This document shows positions 17,305 through 30,150 of a stretch of 64,000 nucleotides of DNA, in pieces. Numbering within the stretch: the stretch's first letter is position 1; each line of letters starts with the position of its first letter. The translations under genes and the position numbers were made by a program. This DNA comes from Dyella sp. RRB7 (GTDB lineage Bacteria > Pseudomonadota > Gammaproteobacteria > Xanthomonadales > Rhodanobacteraceae). The notes under the pieces were generated by a model that saw only the letters and a program-made list of their open reading frames with translations, had not been told where the DNA came from and searched no databases. The stretch covers positions 545,515 to 609,514 of the forward strand of contig NZ_JAKWJS010000002.1 in assembly GCF_022761115.1 (NCBI RefSeq), written 5' to 3'.

Positions 17305-18099
17305 TCACGCGGCCTCGTCGGCCGGCTTGTGCCCCGACACGCCTTCGTTCAGCGCGCCCACCCAGCTGCTGACCTTTTCCAGCGCCTGGAAGCGCGTCAG
17401 GTCCACATGGATCGGCGTCACCGATACAAAGCCACGGCGCACGGCGTTGAAATCGGTGCCCGGGCCGGCATCGTCCACGTCGCCCGCGGGGCCGATCCAC
17501 CAGATGGTCTTGCCGCGCGGGTCGGTCTGCTTGATGCAAGGCGCCGAGCGATGACGCTTGCCCAGGCGGGTGACCTCGAAGCCGCGGATGTCTTCCCATG
17601 GCAGATCGGGCACGTTGACGTTGAGAATAGTATCGGCCGGCAGCGGATCGACCAGCAGGCGCTGCATCAACAACACCACGGCATTGGCCGCCGCGTGGTA
17701 GTGCACGCCGTTGTGGTCCTTGCTGACCAGCGATACCGCGATGGCGGGCAGGCCGAGGAAACGCCCCTCCATCGCCGCCGACACCGTGCCGGAATAGATC
17801 ACGTCGTCGCCCAGGTTGGCGGAATTGTTGATGCCCGACACCACGATATCCGGCTCATGGTCGAGCATGCCGGCCAAGGCCAGGTGCACGCAGTCGGTGG
17901 GCGTGCCGGCGACGCGGTAATAGCCGTTGTCCATGCGCAACGCGCGGATCGGCGCATCCAGGGTCAGCGAATTGCTGGCGCCGGAACGGTCGCGATCGGG
18001 CGCCACCACTGTCACCTGGCCGACCGCGCCAAGGCGCTCGGCGAGCACGCGGATGCCCGGTGCATCCACGCCATCGTCGTTGCTTACCAGAACTCGCAT
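17305..18099 (-). CDS. surE: 5'/3'-nucleotidase SurE
   Basis: This 264-residue metal-dependent phosphatase acts on nucleoside monophosphates. It shows the metal site [11 protein letters not shown] (5-15), the [13 protein letters not shown] loop, [10 protein letters not shown] and [26 protein letters not shown]. It starts at ATG 18099, since upstream codons are not conserved. It heads the surE-pcm-yqaA-nlpD operon and is divergent from the Smr gene. Confidence 0.96.
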   Translation of the reverse strand: MRVLVSNDDGVDAPGIRVLAERLGAVGQVTVVAPDRDRSGASNSLTLDAPIRALRMDNGYYRVAGTPTDCVHLALAGMLDHEPDIVVSGINNSANLGDDVIYSGTVSAAMEGRFLGLPAIAVSLVSKDHNGVHYHAAANAVVLLMQRLLVDPLPADTILNVNVPDLPWEDIRGFEVTRLGKRHRSAPCIKQTDPRGKTIWWIGPAGDVDDAGPGTDFNAVRRGFVSVTPIHVDLTRFQALEKVSSWVGALNEGVSGHKPADEAA

Positions 18100-18290
18100 G
18101 ATGATCCGTTCAAAGCCCATCGCGGCGACGGCTCCGCAAGAGCCGAAGCGCATCGTATGAAGCCTGAAGTCTACCGGACCGGAGCACCGGTTTCACATCC
18201 GGCGAGCAGTGCCCAACCCATCCGCCCGGGCCGGCGCACGCAGCAGTGCGACGCTCGCGCCAGCACGGCACCAACCCGCTGCGGCTGCAT

Positions 18291-18296
18291 TACGAT
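18291..18296 (+). promoter_or_regulatory. candidate -10 for leaderless transcription of the Smr gene
   Basis: TACGAT fits TANNNT and ends exactly 6 nt before the ATG at 18303, so transcription would start at the initiation codon. No ribosome site is present. A -35 is not obvious. Confidence 0.35.
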
Positions 18297-18302
18297 GCAA
18301 CC

Positions 18303-18848
18303 ATGAAACACCGTCCTCCCGCCCAGATCACCGACGACGACGCCCGGCTGTTTCGCGAAGCCATCGGCGACGTTCGACCGTTCGAACCGGTGGAACCCGC
18401 ACCCGCCATGCCCAAGCCCGAACCCGAGCCGCGCATGTTCGAAGCCGACGAGGCCGCCGTGCCCGGCGAACTGCTCGATATGGCCTTCGACCCCGGCCTG
18501 ATCGAGGTGGGCGAAGAACTGAGCTATCTGCGCGACGGCTATCCGCCCAAGCTGCTGCGCCAGCTCAAGCGCGGCCAGTTCAGCATCCAGGACGATATCG
18601 ACCTGCACCAGATGAATGCCGCCGCCGCGCAGGCCACCATCGTGGATTTCCTGGCCGAAGCGCGGCGACGTGGCTTTCGCTGCGTACGCATCGTGCACGG
18701 CAAGGGCCTGCGCTCGCGCGCGGCCGGGCCGGTGCTCAAGGCACTCACCGATCGCATGCTGCGTCGACGCGATGATGTGGTGGCATTTGCGTCGGCACGG
18801 CCAATGCAGGGTGGGACGGGGGCGGTCGTGGTGTTGCTCAAGGCCTAG
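18303..18848 (+). CDS. Smr-domain protein
   Basis: This 181-residue protein has a charged N-terminal part and a C-terminal Smr domain with DIDLHQMNAAAAQATIVDFL (about 100) and the glycine loop RIVHGKGLRS. Smr domains are nucleic-acid nucleases; E. coli SmrB cleaves mRNA between collided ribosomes, and this stand-alone architecture resembles SmrA/SmrB. The H-G-K-G loop and the DLH motif are intact, so activity is likely. It is divergent from surE. Confidence 0.88.
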   Translation: MKHRPPAQITDDDARLFREAIGDVRPFEPVEPAPAMPKPEPEPRMFEADEAAVPGELLDMAFDPGLIEVGEELSYLRDGYPPKLLRQLKRGQFSIQDDIDLHQMNAAAAQATIVDFLAEARRRGFRCVRIVHGKGLRSRAAGPVLKALTDRMLRRRDDVVAFASARPMQGGTGAVVVLLKA

Positions 18849-18857
18849 CTCTTAGCG

Positions 18858-18973
18858 CCCTCTCCCCTCCGGGGAGAGGGCGGGGGCGAGGGGACAATCT
18901 TGCGACAAGCTTTGTAGAAGCCATTCCGCGAGCACCCGCCCCTCACCTCAATCCTCTCCCCGGAGGGGAGAGG
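18858..18973. repeat. paired CCCTCTCC palindromes (REPIN-like)
   Basis: CCCTCTCCCCTCCGGGGAGAGGG (18858-18880) and its near complement CCTCTCCCCGGAGGGGAGAGG (18953-18973) flank 70 bp between two convergent genes. Each is a perfect or near-perfect palindrome. A relative (CTTCCTCTCC...GGAGAGGAAG) follows parE at 34037. Confidence 0.7.
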
Positions 18974-18984
18974 AAGCTGGGCCG

Positions 18985-20001
18985 CTAGGCCGTGGTGGCC
19001 AGCTCCCTTACCACCGTCGTCGCGTACGCGCCCGCCTGCAGCTCGAAGCTCAACTCCAGCGCATCGTCGCCCAGCCAACGCCAGGCGAGGTTTTGCGGAA
19101 TCATGCGCAGCGGGCGGCGCTCCTGATCCATCTTGGCCGCCACCAGGCCCTCGGCCAGATCGGCATTGGCGGCGGCGATGGCATCTTCCAAAGCGCGTGC
19201 ATCGGCCTGGGCGGGCGTTTCGCCGCGCCCCCACAGCGGACCGGAAGGATGGATGTCGCCGCGCGCCAGGCGTTCGGACAAAGTGGCGTCGAACGGCTCG
19301 GGGCCGAACCACGAACGCGAACCGGCCAGCGACCAGATCTCGCCCTCCATCGGGCTGTCCCACACGCCCTGCTCCACGCGCGCGGCCAGCACCGCGTTGA
19401 AGATATGCGAGCGCGCGGCGGAGAGCAGGAAATGGCGCTTGTCGCGATCCACCCGGCGACCCGCGAACATCGCCCGCGCCTGCGCCACGTTGCCGCCCTC
19501 GCGGCCGAAGCGCTGCTCGCCGAAGTAGTTGGGCACGCCGCGCTGGGCGATCTGCTGCAACACCTGTTCGGCGACCACGCGATCGCCTTGCACCTGGCGC
19601 AGCACCAGCACGAAGCGGTTGCCACGCAGCGCGCCGCGCTTGAGCTTGCGCTTGTGCCGCGTGGCCGCCAGCACCTTCACCTCGGCATGCGGAAACGCCG
19701 ACCAATCCGGATCGGGCTTGCCGGCCAGCTGCACGGAGAAGGTCTGCCGGGTCACGGCGTGGCGATCCTTCAGGCCCGCGTAGCCCACGTTCAACGGCGG
19801 TACTTCGGCGAAACGCGCCAGCTCCTTGGCCACCCAGTCGGTATTGGAGCCGCGCTTCTCCACCCACAGCAACGCATGCTCGCCTTCGCCATCGGCGTCG
19901 TAACCGAGGATTTCCTCTACCTGGAAGTCCTCCGGCGCGCTGCGCAGCACGGCGGCGAGGGGCGGGTTGCCATAGGCGTAAGGCAGTTCGAGATCGGACA
20001 T
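18985..20001 (-). CDS. truD: tRNA pseudouridine(13) synthase TruD
   Basis: This 338-residue enzyme makes pseudouridine 13 in tRNA-Glu and others. It has EDFQVEEILGYDADGEGEHALLWVEKRG at the N-terminus, the catalytic motif GYAGLKDRHAVTRQTFSV (Asp near residue 79) and the TRUD insertion with NYFGEQRFGREGGN. The length is normal. It is the last gene of the ftsB-ispD-ispF-truD chain; a 119-bp gap without a visible gene separates it from ispF. Confidence 0.96.
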   Translation of the reverse strand: MSDLELPYAYGNPPLAAVLRSAPEDFQVEEILGYDADGEGEHALLWVEKRGSNTDWVAKELARFAEVPPLNVGYAGLKDRHAVTRQTFSVQLAGKPDPDWSAFPHAEVKVLAATRHKRKLKRGALRGNRFVLVLRQVQGDRVVAEQVLQQIAQRGVPNYFGEQRFGREGGNVAQARAMFAGRRVDRDKRHFLLSAARSHIFNAVLAARVEQGVWDSPMEGEIWSLAGSRSWFGPEPFDATLSERLARGDIHPSGPLWGRGETPAQADARALEDAIAAANADLAEGLVAAKMDQERRPLRMIPQNLAWRWLGDDALELSFELQAGAYATTVVRELATTA

Positions 20002-20120
20002 GGGACTCCACCGGCGCGACCGGCTTGAAGAAAACGGAAAAGCGGCAGTGCGTTTTGCCCTGCCCGATGCATTACATCAGCGGCACCGTGGCGATGCCGA
20101 GAAAACGAAGATGACCTCGA

Positions 20121-20597
20121 TCAGGTAAGCACGAGCAGGACACAGGCTTGCGCGGCAATGCCCTCGCCACGGCCGGTGAAACCCAGCTTTTCGGTGGTGG
20201 TGGCCTTGATGCTGATGCAGCCGATCTCACAGCCCAGTGCGTCGGCGACCGCCTCGCGCATGGCCTGCGCATGCGGCCCCACCTTGGGCGCCTCGCAGAT
20301 CACCGTGACATCGGCGTTGCCCAGCGCGTAACCCTGCTCGCGCATCAGTTTGGCGGCATGCTGCAGGAAGATGCGGCTATTGGCATTGCGCCACTGCTCT
20401 TGCGTGGGCGGAAAATGCCGGCCGATATCGCCCAGCGCCAGCGCGCCGAAAATCGCATCGCACAGGGCGTGGATCACCACGTCGCCATCGGAATGGGCCA
20501 CCAGGCCGCGGCTGTGCGGCACGCGTACGCCACCGAGCATCACGTGGTCGCCTTCACCGAAGGTGTGGACGTCGAAGCCCTGGCCAATCCGCATCAT
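20121..20597 (-). CDS. ispF: 2-C-methyl-D-erythritol 2,4-cyclodiphosphate synthase
   Basis: This 158-residue enzyme of the MEP isoprenoid pathway forms the cyclodiphosphate. It shows the zinc site GQGFDVHTF (5-13), [28 protein letters not shown], and the C-terminal [20 protein letters not shown]. Trimer-forming length is typical. It lies 10 bp after ispD, the preceding-step gene. Confidence 0.97.
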   Translation of the reverse strand: MMRIGQGFDVHTFGEGDHVMLGGVRVPHSRGLVAHSDGDVVIHALCDAIFGALALGDIGRHFPPTQEQWRNANSRIFLQHAAKLMREQGYALGNADVTVICEAPKVGPHAQAMREAVADALGCEIGCISIKATTTEKLGFTGRGEGIAAQACVLLVLT

Positions 20598-20607
20598 GGG
20601 GTTTTCC

Positions 20608-21297
20608 TTATGTCGTTCTTGGCAACAGGAATTCGGCCAACGCGAAATCGGCCGCCGTGGTCACCTTGATATTGTCTTCCGCGCCCTCGACCAGCAATGG
20701 CGCAAATCCGGCATGTTCCATCGCCATCGCTTCGTCGCTTACCGTGACGCCGGCGACAGCAGCCGCCAGCAGGGCCGCGGAAAGCTCACCGCGCCGGAAC
20801 ATCTGCGGCGTGAAGGCACGCCAGCGATGGTCGCGCGGTTCGGTAGTGTGGCTGCGGCCATCGCTGCCGGCGCGCTTGAGCGTGTCGCGCAACGGCGCAC
20901 CGAGCAAACCGCCACCGGCTGGCACGGCCCGTTCGATCAGCCGGGCAATATCGGCCTGACGCACGCAGGGACGCGCCGCGTCATGCACCAGCACGAAAGC
21001 CTCGTCCGCCACCTCGGCCGGCAAGGCACGCAGGCCCGCCAGCACCGAATCGCAACGCTCGGCGCCACCAAGGGTGGTAAGCACCGGCTTGTCCGCGAGC
21101 TGCCCGATGCCGGGCCAGTGCTCGTCCTTGCCGCCCAGCACGACCATCAGGCCGGCGATCAGCGGATGCGCGGCCAGCCGCTCCAGCGTATGCAGGATCA
21201 GCGGGCGCCCCGCCAGGGGCAGGTATTGCTTGGGAAGATCACCACCGACCCGGGTGCCGCGCCCCGCCGCCGGCACCACACACCACAAGGCCGCCAT
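20608..21297 (-). CDS. ispD: 2-C-methyl-D-erythritol 4-phosphate cytidylyltransferase
   Basis: This 229-residue MEP-pathway enzyme transfers CMP to MEP. It has the nucleotide-binding loop [22 protein letters not shown] (8-29), [10 protein letters not shown], and [14 protein letters not shown] with [20 protein letters not shown] near the C-terminus. It starts 2 bp after the ftsB stop, so translation may be coupled. Confidence 0.97.
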   Translation of the reverse strand: MAALWCVVPAAGRGTRVGGDLPKQYLPLAGRPLILHTLERLAAHPLIAGLMVVLGGKDEHWPGIGQLADKPVLTTLGGAERCDSVLAGLRALPAEVADEAFVLVHDAARPCVRQADIARLIERAVPAGGGLLGAPLRDTLKRAGSDGRSHTTEPRDHRWRAFTPQMFRRGELSAALLAAAVAGVTVSDEAMAMEHAGFAPLLVEGAEDNIKVTTAADFALAEFLLPRTT

Positions 21298-21299
21298 GG

Positions 21300-21623
21300 T
21301 TATTGGCTGCCCGTGGATGCGGCCGACGCGGGTGCCTGGCTGGCACCCGGCTTTTCGACCACCTGGTAGAACGTTTCGCCCGGCTTGATCAGGCCGAGTT
21401 CGGCGCGCGCACGCGCTTCCACGGCCTGCTCACCGTGCTTGAGGTCGTCCACGTCGGCGCCCAGCGCCTGGTTGCGCTGGAGCAGCTTGTCGTTGTCCTC
21501 ACCCTGCTTCTTCACAGCGGCGCGCAGGGTTTCCACCTCATGCACGCCACCATTGCCGTTCCACAGTTTCATCTGCAGAGCGATCAAGACCAGCACCAGA
21601 ATCAGGGCGACCCAACGCAACAT
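21300..21623 (-). CDS. ftsB: cell division protein FtsB
   Basis: This 107-residue bitopic protein has one N-terminal membrane segment (WVALILVLVLIALQMKLW) and a periplasmic coiled coil (VETLRAAVKKQGEDNDKLLQRNQALGADVDDLKHG), followed by the LGLIKPGETFYQVV motif. It forms the FtsQBL divisome complex. It starts at 21623, 17 bp after eno, the usual neighbour. Confidence 0.94.
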   Translation of the reverse strand: MLRWVALILVLVLIALQMKLWNGNGGVHEVETLRAAVKKQGEDNDKLLQRNQALGADVDDLKHGEQAVEARARAELGLIKPGETFYQVVEKPGASQAPASAASTGSQ

Positions 21624-21640
21624 GCGCGACCGGCTCCGTC

Positions 21641-23023
<1,383 letters not shown>

Positions 23024-23046
23024 TCAATCGCCTCCCCCACGGCGGC

Positions 23047-23880
23047 TCAGAGCGTGTGTTCCAGGAAAGTATGACGCTTGGTGACCTGGTCCAGTTCGAG
23101 CAAGGTTTCCAGCAGCGCCTCCATCTTGTCCAGCGGCCAGGCGTTGGGGCCGTCGCTGAGCGCCTTGGCCGGATCGGGATGCGTCTCGGCGAACAGGCCG
23201 GACACGCCCACGGCCACCGCCGCGCGCGCCAGCACCGGCACGAATTCGCGCTGGCCGCCCGAGCTGGTGCCCTGCCCGCCCGGCAGCTGCACCGAATGGG
23301 TGGCGTCGAACACCACCGGGCAACCGGTGTCGCGCATCACGCTGAGCGAGCGCATGTCCGAGACGAGGTTGTTGTAGCCGAAGCTGGCGCCGCGCTCGCA
23401 CACCAGGATGTCGTCGTTGCCGACGGCCTTGGCCTTGTCGACCACGTTCTTCATGTCCCACGGCGCGAGGAACTGGCCCTTCTTGATGTTCACCGGCTTG
23501 CCGGCGCGCGCCACGTTCTGGATGAAGTCGGTCTGGCGGCACAGGAACGCCGGCGTCTGCAGCACGTCCACCACGGCAGCCACTTCGTTCATCGGCGTGT
23601 ATTCGTGCACATCGGTGAGCACCGGCACGCCGAGCTGGCGCTTCACTTCGGCCAGGATCTTCAGCCCCGCTTCCAGGCCGGGACCGCGGAAGCTGTTGCC
23701 GGAGGAGCGGTTGGCCTTGTCGAAGCTGGACTTGAAGATGAAGTGGATGCCGAGCTTGCCGGTGATTTCCTTGAGCTTGCCGGCGGTATCCATCTGCAGC
23801 TGTTCGGATTCGACCACGCAGGGGCCGGCGATCAGGAACAGCGGCTGGTCCAGGCCAACCTCGAAACCGCACAGCCTCAT
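23047..23880 (-). CDS. kdsA: 3-deoxy-8-phosphooctulonate synthase (metal-dependent type)
   Basis: This 277-residue enzyme condenses phosphoenolpyruvate with arabinose-5-phosphate, giving Kdo-8-P for lipopolysaccharide. [13 protein letters not shown] has Cys21 in the position that binds metal in class II enzymes; E. coli has Asn here. [32 protein letters not shown] and [12 protein letters not shown] complete the site. It lies downstream of pyrG and upstream of eno. Confidence 0.96.
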   Translation of the reverse strand: MRLCGFEVGLDQPLFLIAGPCVVESEQLQMDTAGKLKEITGKLGIHFIFKSSFDKANRSSGNSFRGPGLEAGLKILAEVKRQLGVPVLTDVHEYTPMNEVAAVVDVLQTPAFLCRQTDFIQNVARAGKPVNIKKGQFLAPWDMKNVVDKAKAVGNDDILVCERGASFGYNNLVSDMRSLSVMRDTGCPVVFDATHSVQLPGGQGTSSGGQREFVPVLARAAVAVGVSGLFAETHPDPAKALSDGPNAWPLDKMEALLETLLELDQVTKRHTFLEHTL

Positions 23881-23909
23881 GAGCGCACCATCGGAACGAT
23901 AAAGTCACT

Positions 23910-23937
23910 GGATTCCCGCTTGCGCGGGAATGACGAG
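23910..23937. repeat. dispersed intergenic palindrome (CCCGC-TTGCG-GCGGG-AATGACG type)
   Basis: GATTCCCGCTTGCGCGGGAA followed by TGACG lies between pyrG and kdsA. It belongs to the same family as the repeats at 31964-32040, 41880-41909 and 59675-59748: a short hairpin followed by TGACG, always outside genes. Confidence 0.65.
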
Positions 23938-23995
23938 GCGGTGCGATCCCGGCCATGGATCGGCCGGGCCCCAGTCACAGGGACGTGGAAAACGT

Positions 23996-25828
<1,833 letters not shown>

Positions 25829-25862
25829 CTACAGCTCGAACCTCGCAGACCACGCGCAAAAC

Positions 25863-25884
25863 AAAGGCGCCCGAAGGCGCCTTT
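25863..25884 (-). terminator. terminator of the cyo operon
   Basis: AAAGGCGCC and GGCGCCTTT form a perfect 9-bp stem with a 4-nt loop of TTCG type, followed leftward by GTTTTG. It starts about 22 nt after the cyoD stop and separates cyo from pyrG. Confidence 0.8.
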
Positions 25885-25906
25885 GCCGTAGAGCCCGAGA
25901 ACCGGC

Positions 25907-26284
25907 TTACTCCACCGGCATCATGCGCGGCAGCGGATGCATCATGTTCTCGTTCATGTTGTGCAATACCCACAGCGAGCCGACCACCACGATGGCCAGG
26001 ATCAGCACGGTGAACAGCATGATGGCGAGGTTGCCGCGCTGGGCCGGCGAGGTGCCCATGTGCAGGAAGCACACCAGTTGCACCACCAGCTGGGCCACGC
26101 CGAACACCACGATGCCCGGCATCATCAGGTCATGCGGCACGGCGCCGCTCATGACCACGCCGAACGAGGCCAGGGTAAGCACCACCGACAGGGCAAAGCC
26201 GATCAGGTAGGACTTGGTGCTGCCGTGGTCGGCGTGGGCGGCCTCGTGATGGGCCACGTCATGGGAATGGTTGCTGCCTGCCAT
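25907..26284 (-). CDS. cyoD: cytochrome bo3 ubiquinol oxidase subunit IV
   Basis: This 125-residue membrane protein has three hydrophobic segments (IGFALSVVLTLASFGVVM, GIVVFGVAQLVVQLVCFLHM, LAIMLFTVLILAIVVVGSLWVL) and the family signature QLVCFLHM. The histidine-rich N-terminus is common in CyoD. Its start overlaps the cyoC stop by one base. Subunit IV assists assembly of the CuB site. Confidence 0.95.
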   Translation of the reverse strand: MAGSNHSHDVAHHEAAHADHGSTKSYLIGFALSVVLTLASFGVVMSGAVPHDLMMPGIVVFGVAQLVVQLVCFLHMGTSPAQRGNLAIMLFTVLILAIVVVGSLWVLHNMNENMMHPLPRMMPVE

Positions 26285-26916
26285 CAGATGGCCCCCCGCA
26301 GGTAGACAAAGGTGAACACGCAGATCCAGACGATATCCAGGAAGTGCCAGAACAGGCTCAGGCACGACAGGCGGCGACGGGTGGCGTCGGTCAGCCCGAA
26401 GCGGCGCATCTGGTCCATCATCACCACCAGCCAGATCAGGCCGCAGGTCACGTGCAGGCCGTGGGTGCCGACCAGGGTGAAGTACGACGACAGGAACGCG
26501 CTGTGGCTGGGGCCCGCCCCCTCATGGACCAGGTGGGCGAACTCGTAGACCTCCATGCCGATGAAGCCGGCGCCGAACAGGAACGTCACCGCCAGCCAGG
26601 CAATCACTTTGCCCCTGTGGCCGGCATGCATGTTCAGCATGGCCATGCCGAAGGTGACCGAGGAGACCAGCAGCAGCATGGTCTCGCCCAGCACGTAGGG
26701 CAGCTCGAACAGCTCTTTGCCGGTCGGGCCGCCCGCGGTGGCGTTGGCCAGCACGGCGAAGGTGGCGAACAGGCCCGAGAAGATCAGGCAGTCGCTCATC
26801 AGGTAGATCCAGAACCCCAGCAGGGTCTTGGATCCGTCGTCGTGATGGTGGGCGTCCCCGCCGTGGGAGACGCCGTCGAGCGCGCCGTGATGGGCGCTTA
26901 GTGCGGTACTGCTCAT
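26284..26916 (-). CDS. cyoC: cytochrome bo3 ubiquinol oxidase subunit III
   Basis: This 210-residue membrane protein has five membrane segments. Key stretches are [51 protein letters not shown] and [20 protein letters not shown]. It matches the COX3-like CyoC. It starts 3 bp after the cyoB stop. Confidence 0.96.
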   Translation of the reverse strand: MSSTALSAHHGALDGVSHGGDAHHHDDGSKTLLGFWIYLMSDCLIFSGLFATFAVLANATAGGPTGKELFELPYVLGETMLLLVSSVTFGMAMLNMHAGHRGKVIAWLAVTFLFGAGFIGMEVYEFAHLVHEGAGPSHSAFLSSYFTLVGTHGLHVTCGLIWLVVMMDQMRRFGLTDATRRRLSCLSLFWHFLDIVWICVFTFVYLRGAI

Positions 26917-26919
26917 GGG

Positions 26920-28944
26920 TTAAGCCACCTTCTGGCGCGAGGGAGCCGCCACCGGGGCCACCTGCGTGGTCTGGAACTGCTGCAACTGCGCGTGGCGCGA
27001 ACGCTCGATCCGCTCGACCTCGGCCGCCGGCACCCAGTAATCGACGTCACGGTCGTAGGCGCGGGCGATGAACGCACCGATCATGCCCAGCAGGCCAACG
27101 CCCGCCAGCCACCAGATATGCCACACCAGGGCGAAGCCCAGGGCCGCACCGAACGCGCCCATGACCACACCGACGCCGGTGTTGCGGGGCATGTGAATGT
27201 CTTCGTACTTGGCAGGCTGCACGTAGGCGACTCCGTTTTGTTTGTCTTCCCAGAACTGATCGAGTTCTCGCACCTGCGGCAGCAGGGCGAAGTTGTAGAA
27301 CGGTGCCGGGGAACTGATGGACCATTCCAGGGTGCGGCCACCCCATGGGTCGCCGCTGGGATCGGTGAGCTTCTTGCGGTCACGCACGCTGACGTAGAAC
27401 TGCAGCACGGTGAAGAAGATGCCCATGGCAATGACCACCGCACCCACCAGGGCCACCACCAGGTACGGCTGCCACTCCGGATTGGCGTAGTGGTTCATGC
27501 GGCGCGTCATGCCCTTGAGGCCAAGGATGTACAGCGGAATGAAGGCCAGGTAGAAACCGACCAGCCAGCACCAGAACGAGGCCTTGCCCCAGCGCTCGTT
27601 GAGGCGGAAGCCGAACGCCTTGGGGAACCAGTAGTTGATCGCCGCCATGCAGCCGAACACCACGCCGCCGATGATGACGTTGTGGAAGTGCGCGATCAGG
27701 AACAGGCTGTTGTGCAGCACGAAGTCCGCCGCCGGCACCGCCATCAGCACGCCGGTGACGCCGCCGACCACGAAGGTGATCATGAAGCCGATCGTCCACA
27801 GCATCGGCACGCTCATTTCCACGCGGCCGCGATACATGGTGAACAACCAGTTGAACAGCTTCACGCCGGTGGGCACCGAGATGATCATCGTCATGATGCC
27901 GAAGAAGGCATTGACGTTCGCGCCCGAACCCATGGTGAAGAAGTGGTGCAGCCACACCAGGAACGACAGCACGCCGATCGCCGCGGTGGCATAGACCATC
28001 GAGGTGTAGCCGAACAGCGGCTTCTTCGAGAACGTGGCCACGATTTCCGAGTACGCGCCGAAGCACGGCAGCACCAGGATGTAGACCTCGGGATGGCCCC
28101 AGATCCAGATCAGGTTCACGTACATCATGGGGTTGCCGCCCAGGGTGTTGGTGAAGAAGTGCATGTCCAGATAGCGGTCGGCGGTCAGCAGCGCCAGCGT
28201 CACCGTCAGCACCGGGAACGCCGCCACGATCAGGATGTTGGTGATCAGCGCGGTCCAGCTGAACACCGGCATCTTCATCAGGGTCATGCCGGGCGTGCGC
28301 ATCTTCATGATGGTGACGATGAAGTTGATGCCGCTCAGCGTGGTGCCCAGGCCCGATAGCTGCAGCGCCCAGATGTAGTAGTCCACGCCCACGGTGGGAC
28401 TGTATTCAAGCCCCGACAACGGCGGATACGCCAGCCAGCCGGTCGCCGCGAAGTCGCCGATGAACAGCGACACCATCACCAGCACGATGCCCGACACGAA
28501 CAGCCAGAAGCTCAGCGAGTTCAGGAACGGATAGGCCACGTCGCGCGCGCCGATCTGCAGCGGCACCACCAGGTTCATCAGGCCGGTGATCAGCGGCATC
28601 GCCACGAAGAAGATCATGATGACACCGTGCGCGGTGAACACCTGGTCGTAGTGGTGCGGCGGCAGGTAGCCGGCCGAATCGGCCGAGGCCATGGCCTGCT
28701 GCAGGCGCATCATGATGGCGTCGGCAAAGCCGCGCAGCAGCATGACCAGGGCCACGATGATGTACATGACGCCGATCTTCTTGTGGTCCACCGAGGTGAA
28801 CCACTCCGACCACAGGTAACCCCACGCACGCATGCGGGTAACGATGATCAGCGTCGCCAGGCCGCCGAGCAGCACGGCGGCGAGGGTGCCCATCACGATC
28901 GGCTCGTGGTACGGGATCGCGTCGAGGGTGAGCTTTCCAAACAT
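26920..28944 (-). CDS. cyoB: cytochrome bo3 ubiquinol oxidase subunit I
   Basis: This 674-residue catalytic subunit carries heme b, heme o3 and CuB and pumps protons. Seen are the heme b ligand region [12 protein letters not shown], the CuB/Tyr motif [15 protein letters not shown], the HH pair in LHHFFTMG and the FHNVIIGG heme region. The length is close to E. coli CyoB (663). It starts 3 bp after cyoA. Confidence 0.98.
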   Translation of the reverse strand: MFGKLTLDAIPYHEPIVMGTLAAVLLGGLATLIIVTRMRAWGYLWSEWFTSVDHKKIGVMYIIVALVMLLRGFADAIMMRLQQAMASADSAGYLPPHHYDQVFTAHGVIMIFFVAMPLITGLMNLVVPLQIGARDVAYPFLNSLSFWLFVSGIVLVMVSLFIGDFAATGWLAYPPLSGLEYSPTVGVDYYIWALQLSGLGTTLSGINFIVTIMKMRTPGMTLMKMPVFSWTALITNILIVAAFPVLTVTLALLTADRYLDMHFFTNTLGGNPMMYVNLIWIWGHPEVYILVLPCFGAYSEIVATFSKKPLFGYTSMVYATAAIGVLSFLVWLHHFFTMGSGANVNAFFGIMTMIISVPTGVKLFNWLFTMYRGRVEMSVPMLWTIGFMITFVVGGVTGVLMAVPAADFVLHNSLFLIAHFHNVIIGGVVFGCMAAINYWFPKAFGFRLNERWGKASFWCWLVGFYLAFIPLYILGLKGMTRRMNHYANPEWQPYLVVALVGAVVIAMGIFFTVLQFYVSVRDRKKLTDPSGDPWGGRTLEWSISSPAPFYNFALLPQVRELDQFWEDKQNGVAYVQPAKYEDIHMPRNTGVGVVMGAFGAALGFALVWHIWWLAGVGLLGMIGAFIARAYDRDVDYWVPAAEVERIERSRHAQLQQFQTTQVAPVAAPSRQKVA

Positions 28945-28947
28945 GGT

Positions 28948-29925
28948 TTACTTCTCTGCCTTGACCGGGGTGACGGGGGAGGACATGGCTTCCCCGCCCT
29001 CATGGGAGTCCATCTGCATGGGCATGTCGCCGGCGGCCTTGGCGTCCGCGCTTTCATGTGCAGGCATGGGCATGTCGCCATGCGACATGTCGTTCATGTA
29101 TTTGTTGATGACATGGGTGAACAGGTCCGGCGCGACGCTGCCGTAGTAGGCCACCGGCACCTTCATGCTCGGCGCCGACAGCGCCTTGTAGGTATCGTCG
29201 TTCAGCGCGGCCTGGGTGGCCTTGGCCTTGGCGATCCAGTCCTTGAAGCCATCCGCGGAGGTGGCGATGGCCTGGAAATGCATATCCGAGAAGCCTTCGC
29301 CGCTGTAGTTGGACGACAGGCCCGCATACGTGCCCGGCTCGCGCGCGATCAGGTGCAGCTTGGTCTCCATGCCGGCCATGGCGTAGATCTGGCTGCCCAG
29401 CTGCGGAATGAAGAAGGCGTTCATCACCGAATCGGAGGTGATCTGGAAATTCACCGGCACGTCGGTCGGGAAGGCGACCTCGTTCACCGTGGCCACGCCG
29501 TAGTCCGGGTAGACGAACAGCCACTTCCAGTCGAGCGCCACGACCTGGATGGTGACCGGCTTGGCGTCGGACGCCAGCGGCTTGTAAGGGTCGAGCGTGT
29601 GCGACGTGCGCCAGGTAATCACGGCCAGGATGGCCACGATGATCGCGGGGATGGTCCACACCACCACCTCGATCTTGGTCGAGTGCGACCAGGTCGGCGC
29701 ATAGGTGGCCTGCTTGTTGGTCGAGCGGTAGCGCCAGGCGAACCACAGCGTCATCGCAATCACCGGAATCGCCACCACGGCCATCAGGCCCAGCGCAATC
29801 AGGATGAGGGACTTCTCATCGGCGCCGATATCGCCCTTGGGATTGAGAACTTCCATGTTGCAGCCGCTGAGGAACACGGCCGCGCCTACGCCTGCATAAC
29901 GCAGGCGGGAGAAAAGAGCATGCAT
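28948..29925 (-). CDS. cyoA: cytochrome bo3 ubiquinol oxidase subunit II
   Basis: This 325-residue lipoprotein precursor has a lipobox LSGC with Cys22, two membrane helices (LILIALGLMAVVAIPVIAMTLWFAW and EVVVWTIPAIIVAILAVITW), and a periplasmic cupredoxin-like domain (VALDWKWLFVYPDYG, FFIPQLGSQIYAMAGM) without CuA ligands, as expected for quinol oxidases. The tail is rich in His and Met (HGDMPMPAH...), perhaps for copper handling. It starts at ATG 29925 (a GTG two codons upstream is possible). First gene of cyoABCD. Confidence 0.96.
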   Translation of the reverse strand: MHALFSRLRYAGVGAAVFLSGCNMEVLNPKGDIGADEKSLILIALGLMAVVAIPVIAMTLWFAWRYRSTNKQATYAPTWSHSTKIEVVVWTIPAIIVAILAVITWRTSHTLDPYKPLASDAKPVTIQVVALDWKWLFVYPDYGVATVNEVAFPTDVPVNFQITSDSVMNAFFIPQLGSQIYAMAGMETKLHLIAREPGTYAGLSSNYSGEGFSDMHFQAIATSADGFKDWIAKAKATQAALNDDTYKALSAPSMKVPVAYYGSVAPDLFTHVINKYMNDMSHGDMPMPAHESADAKAAGDMPMQMDSHEGGEAMSSPVTPVKAEK

Positions 29926-30135
29926 TTTCACGGACAACCTGAAGGTACGGCGTGGGGACGGGCGGCATCCTAACGATCTGGAAACGAATTTGTTCGTGCT
30001 TGAGACACAATGCCGCAGTGGTAAATTCTTGCGCACCGCGCTGCGGCGACTTGACAACACAATGCAAGAGCACGCGCCCGCCTTTTCAACAAAAAAAGCG
30101 CACTCGACGGCGAAGAAATCGACCGTGGCGCGCCC

Positions 30136-30144
30136 TGCTAACAT
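30136..30144 (+). promoter_or_regulatory. candidate extended -10 for leaderless transcription of the M24 peptidase gene
   Basis: TGC-TAACAT is an extended -10 whose last base is 6 nt before the ATG at 30151. The start codon has no ribosome site. This places transcription start at or next to the A of ATG. Confidence 0.4.
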
Positions 30145-30150
30145 GCCGCG

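Noticed and set aside
30051..30079. TTGACA at 30051 as a promoter for the M24 peptidase gene
   Set aside because: No -10 hexamer lies 16-18 bp downstream; the extended -10 next to the ATG fits better.
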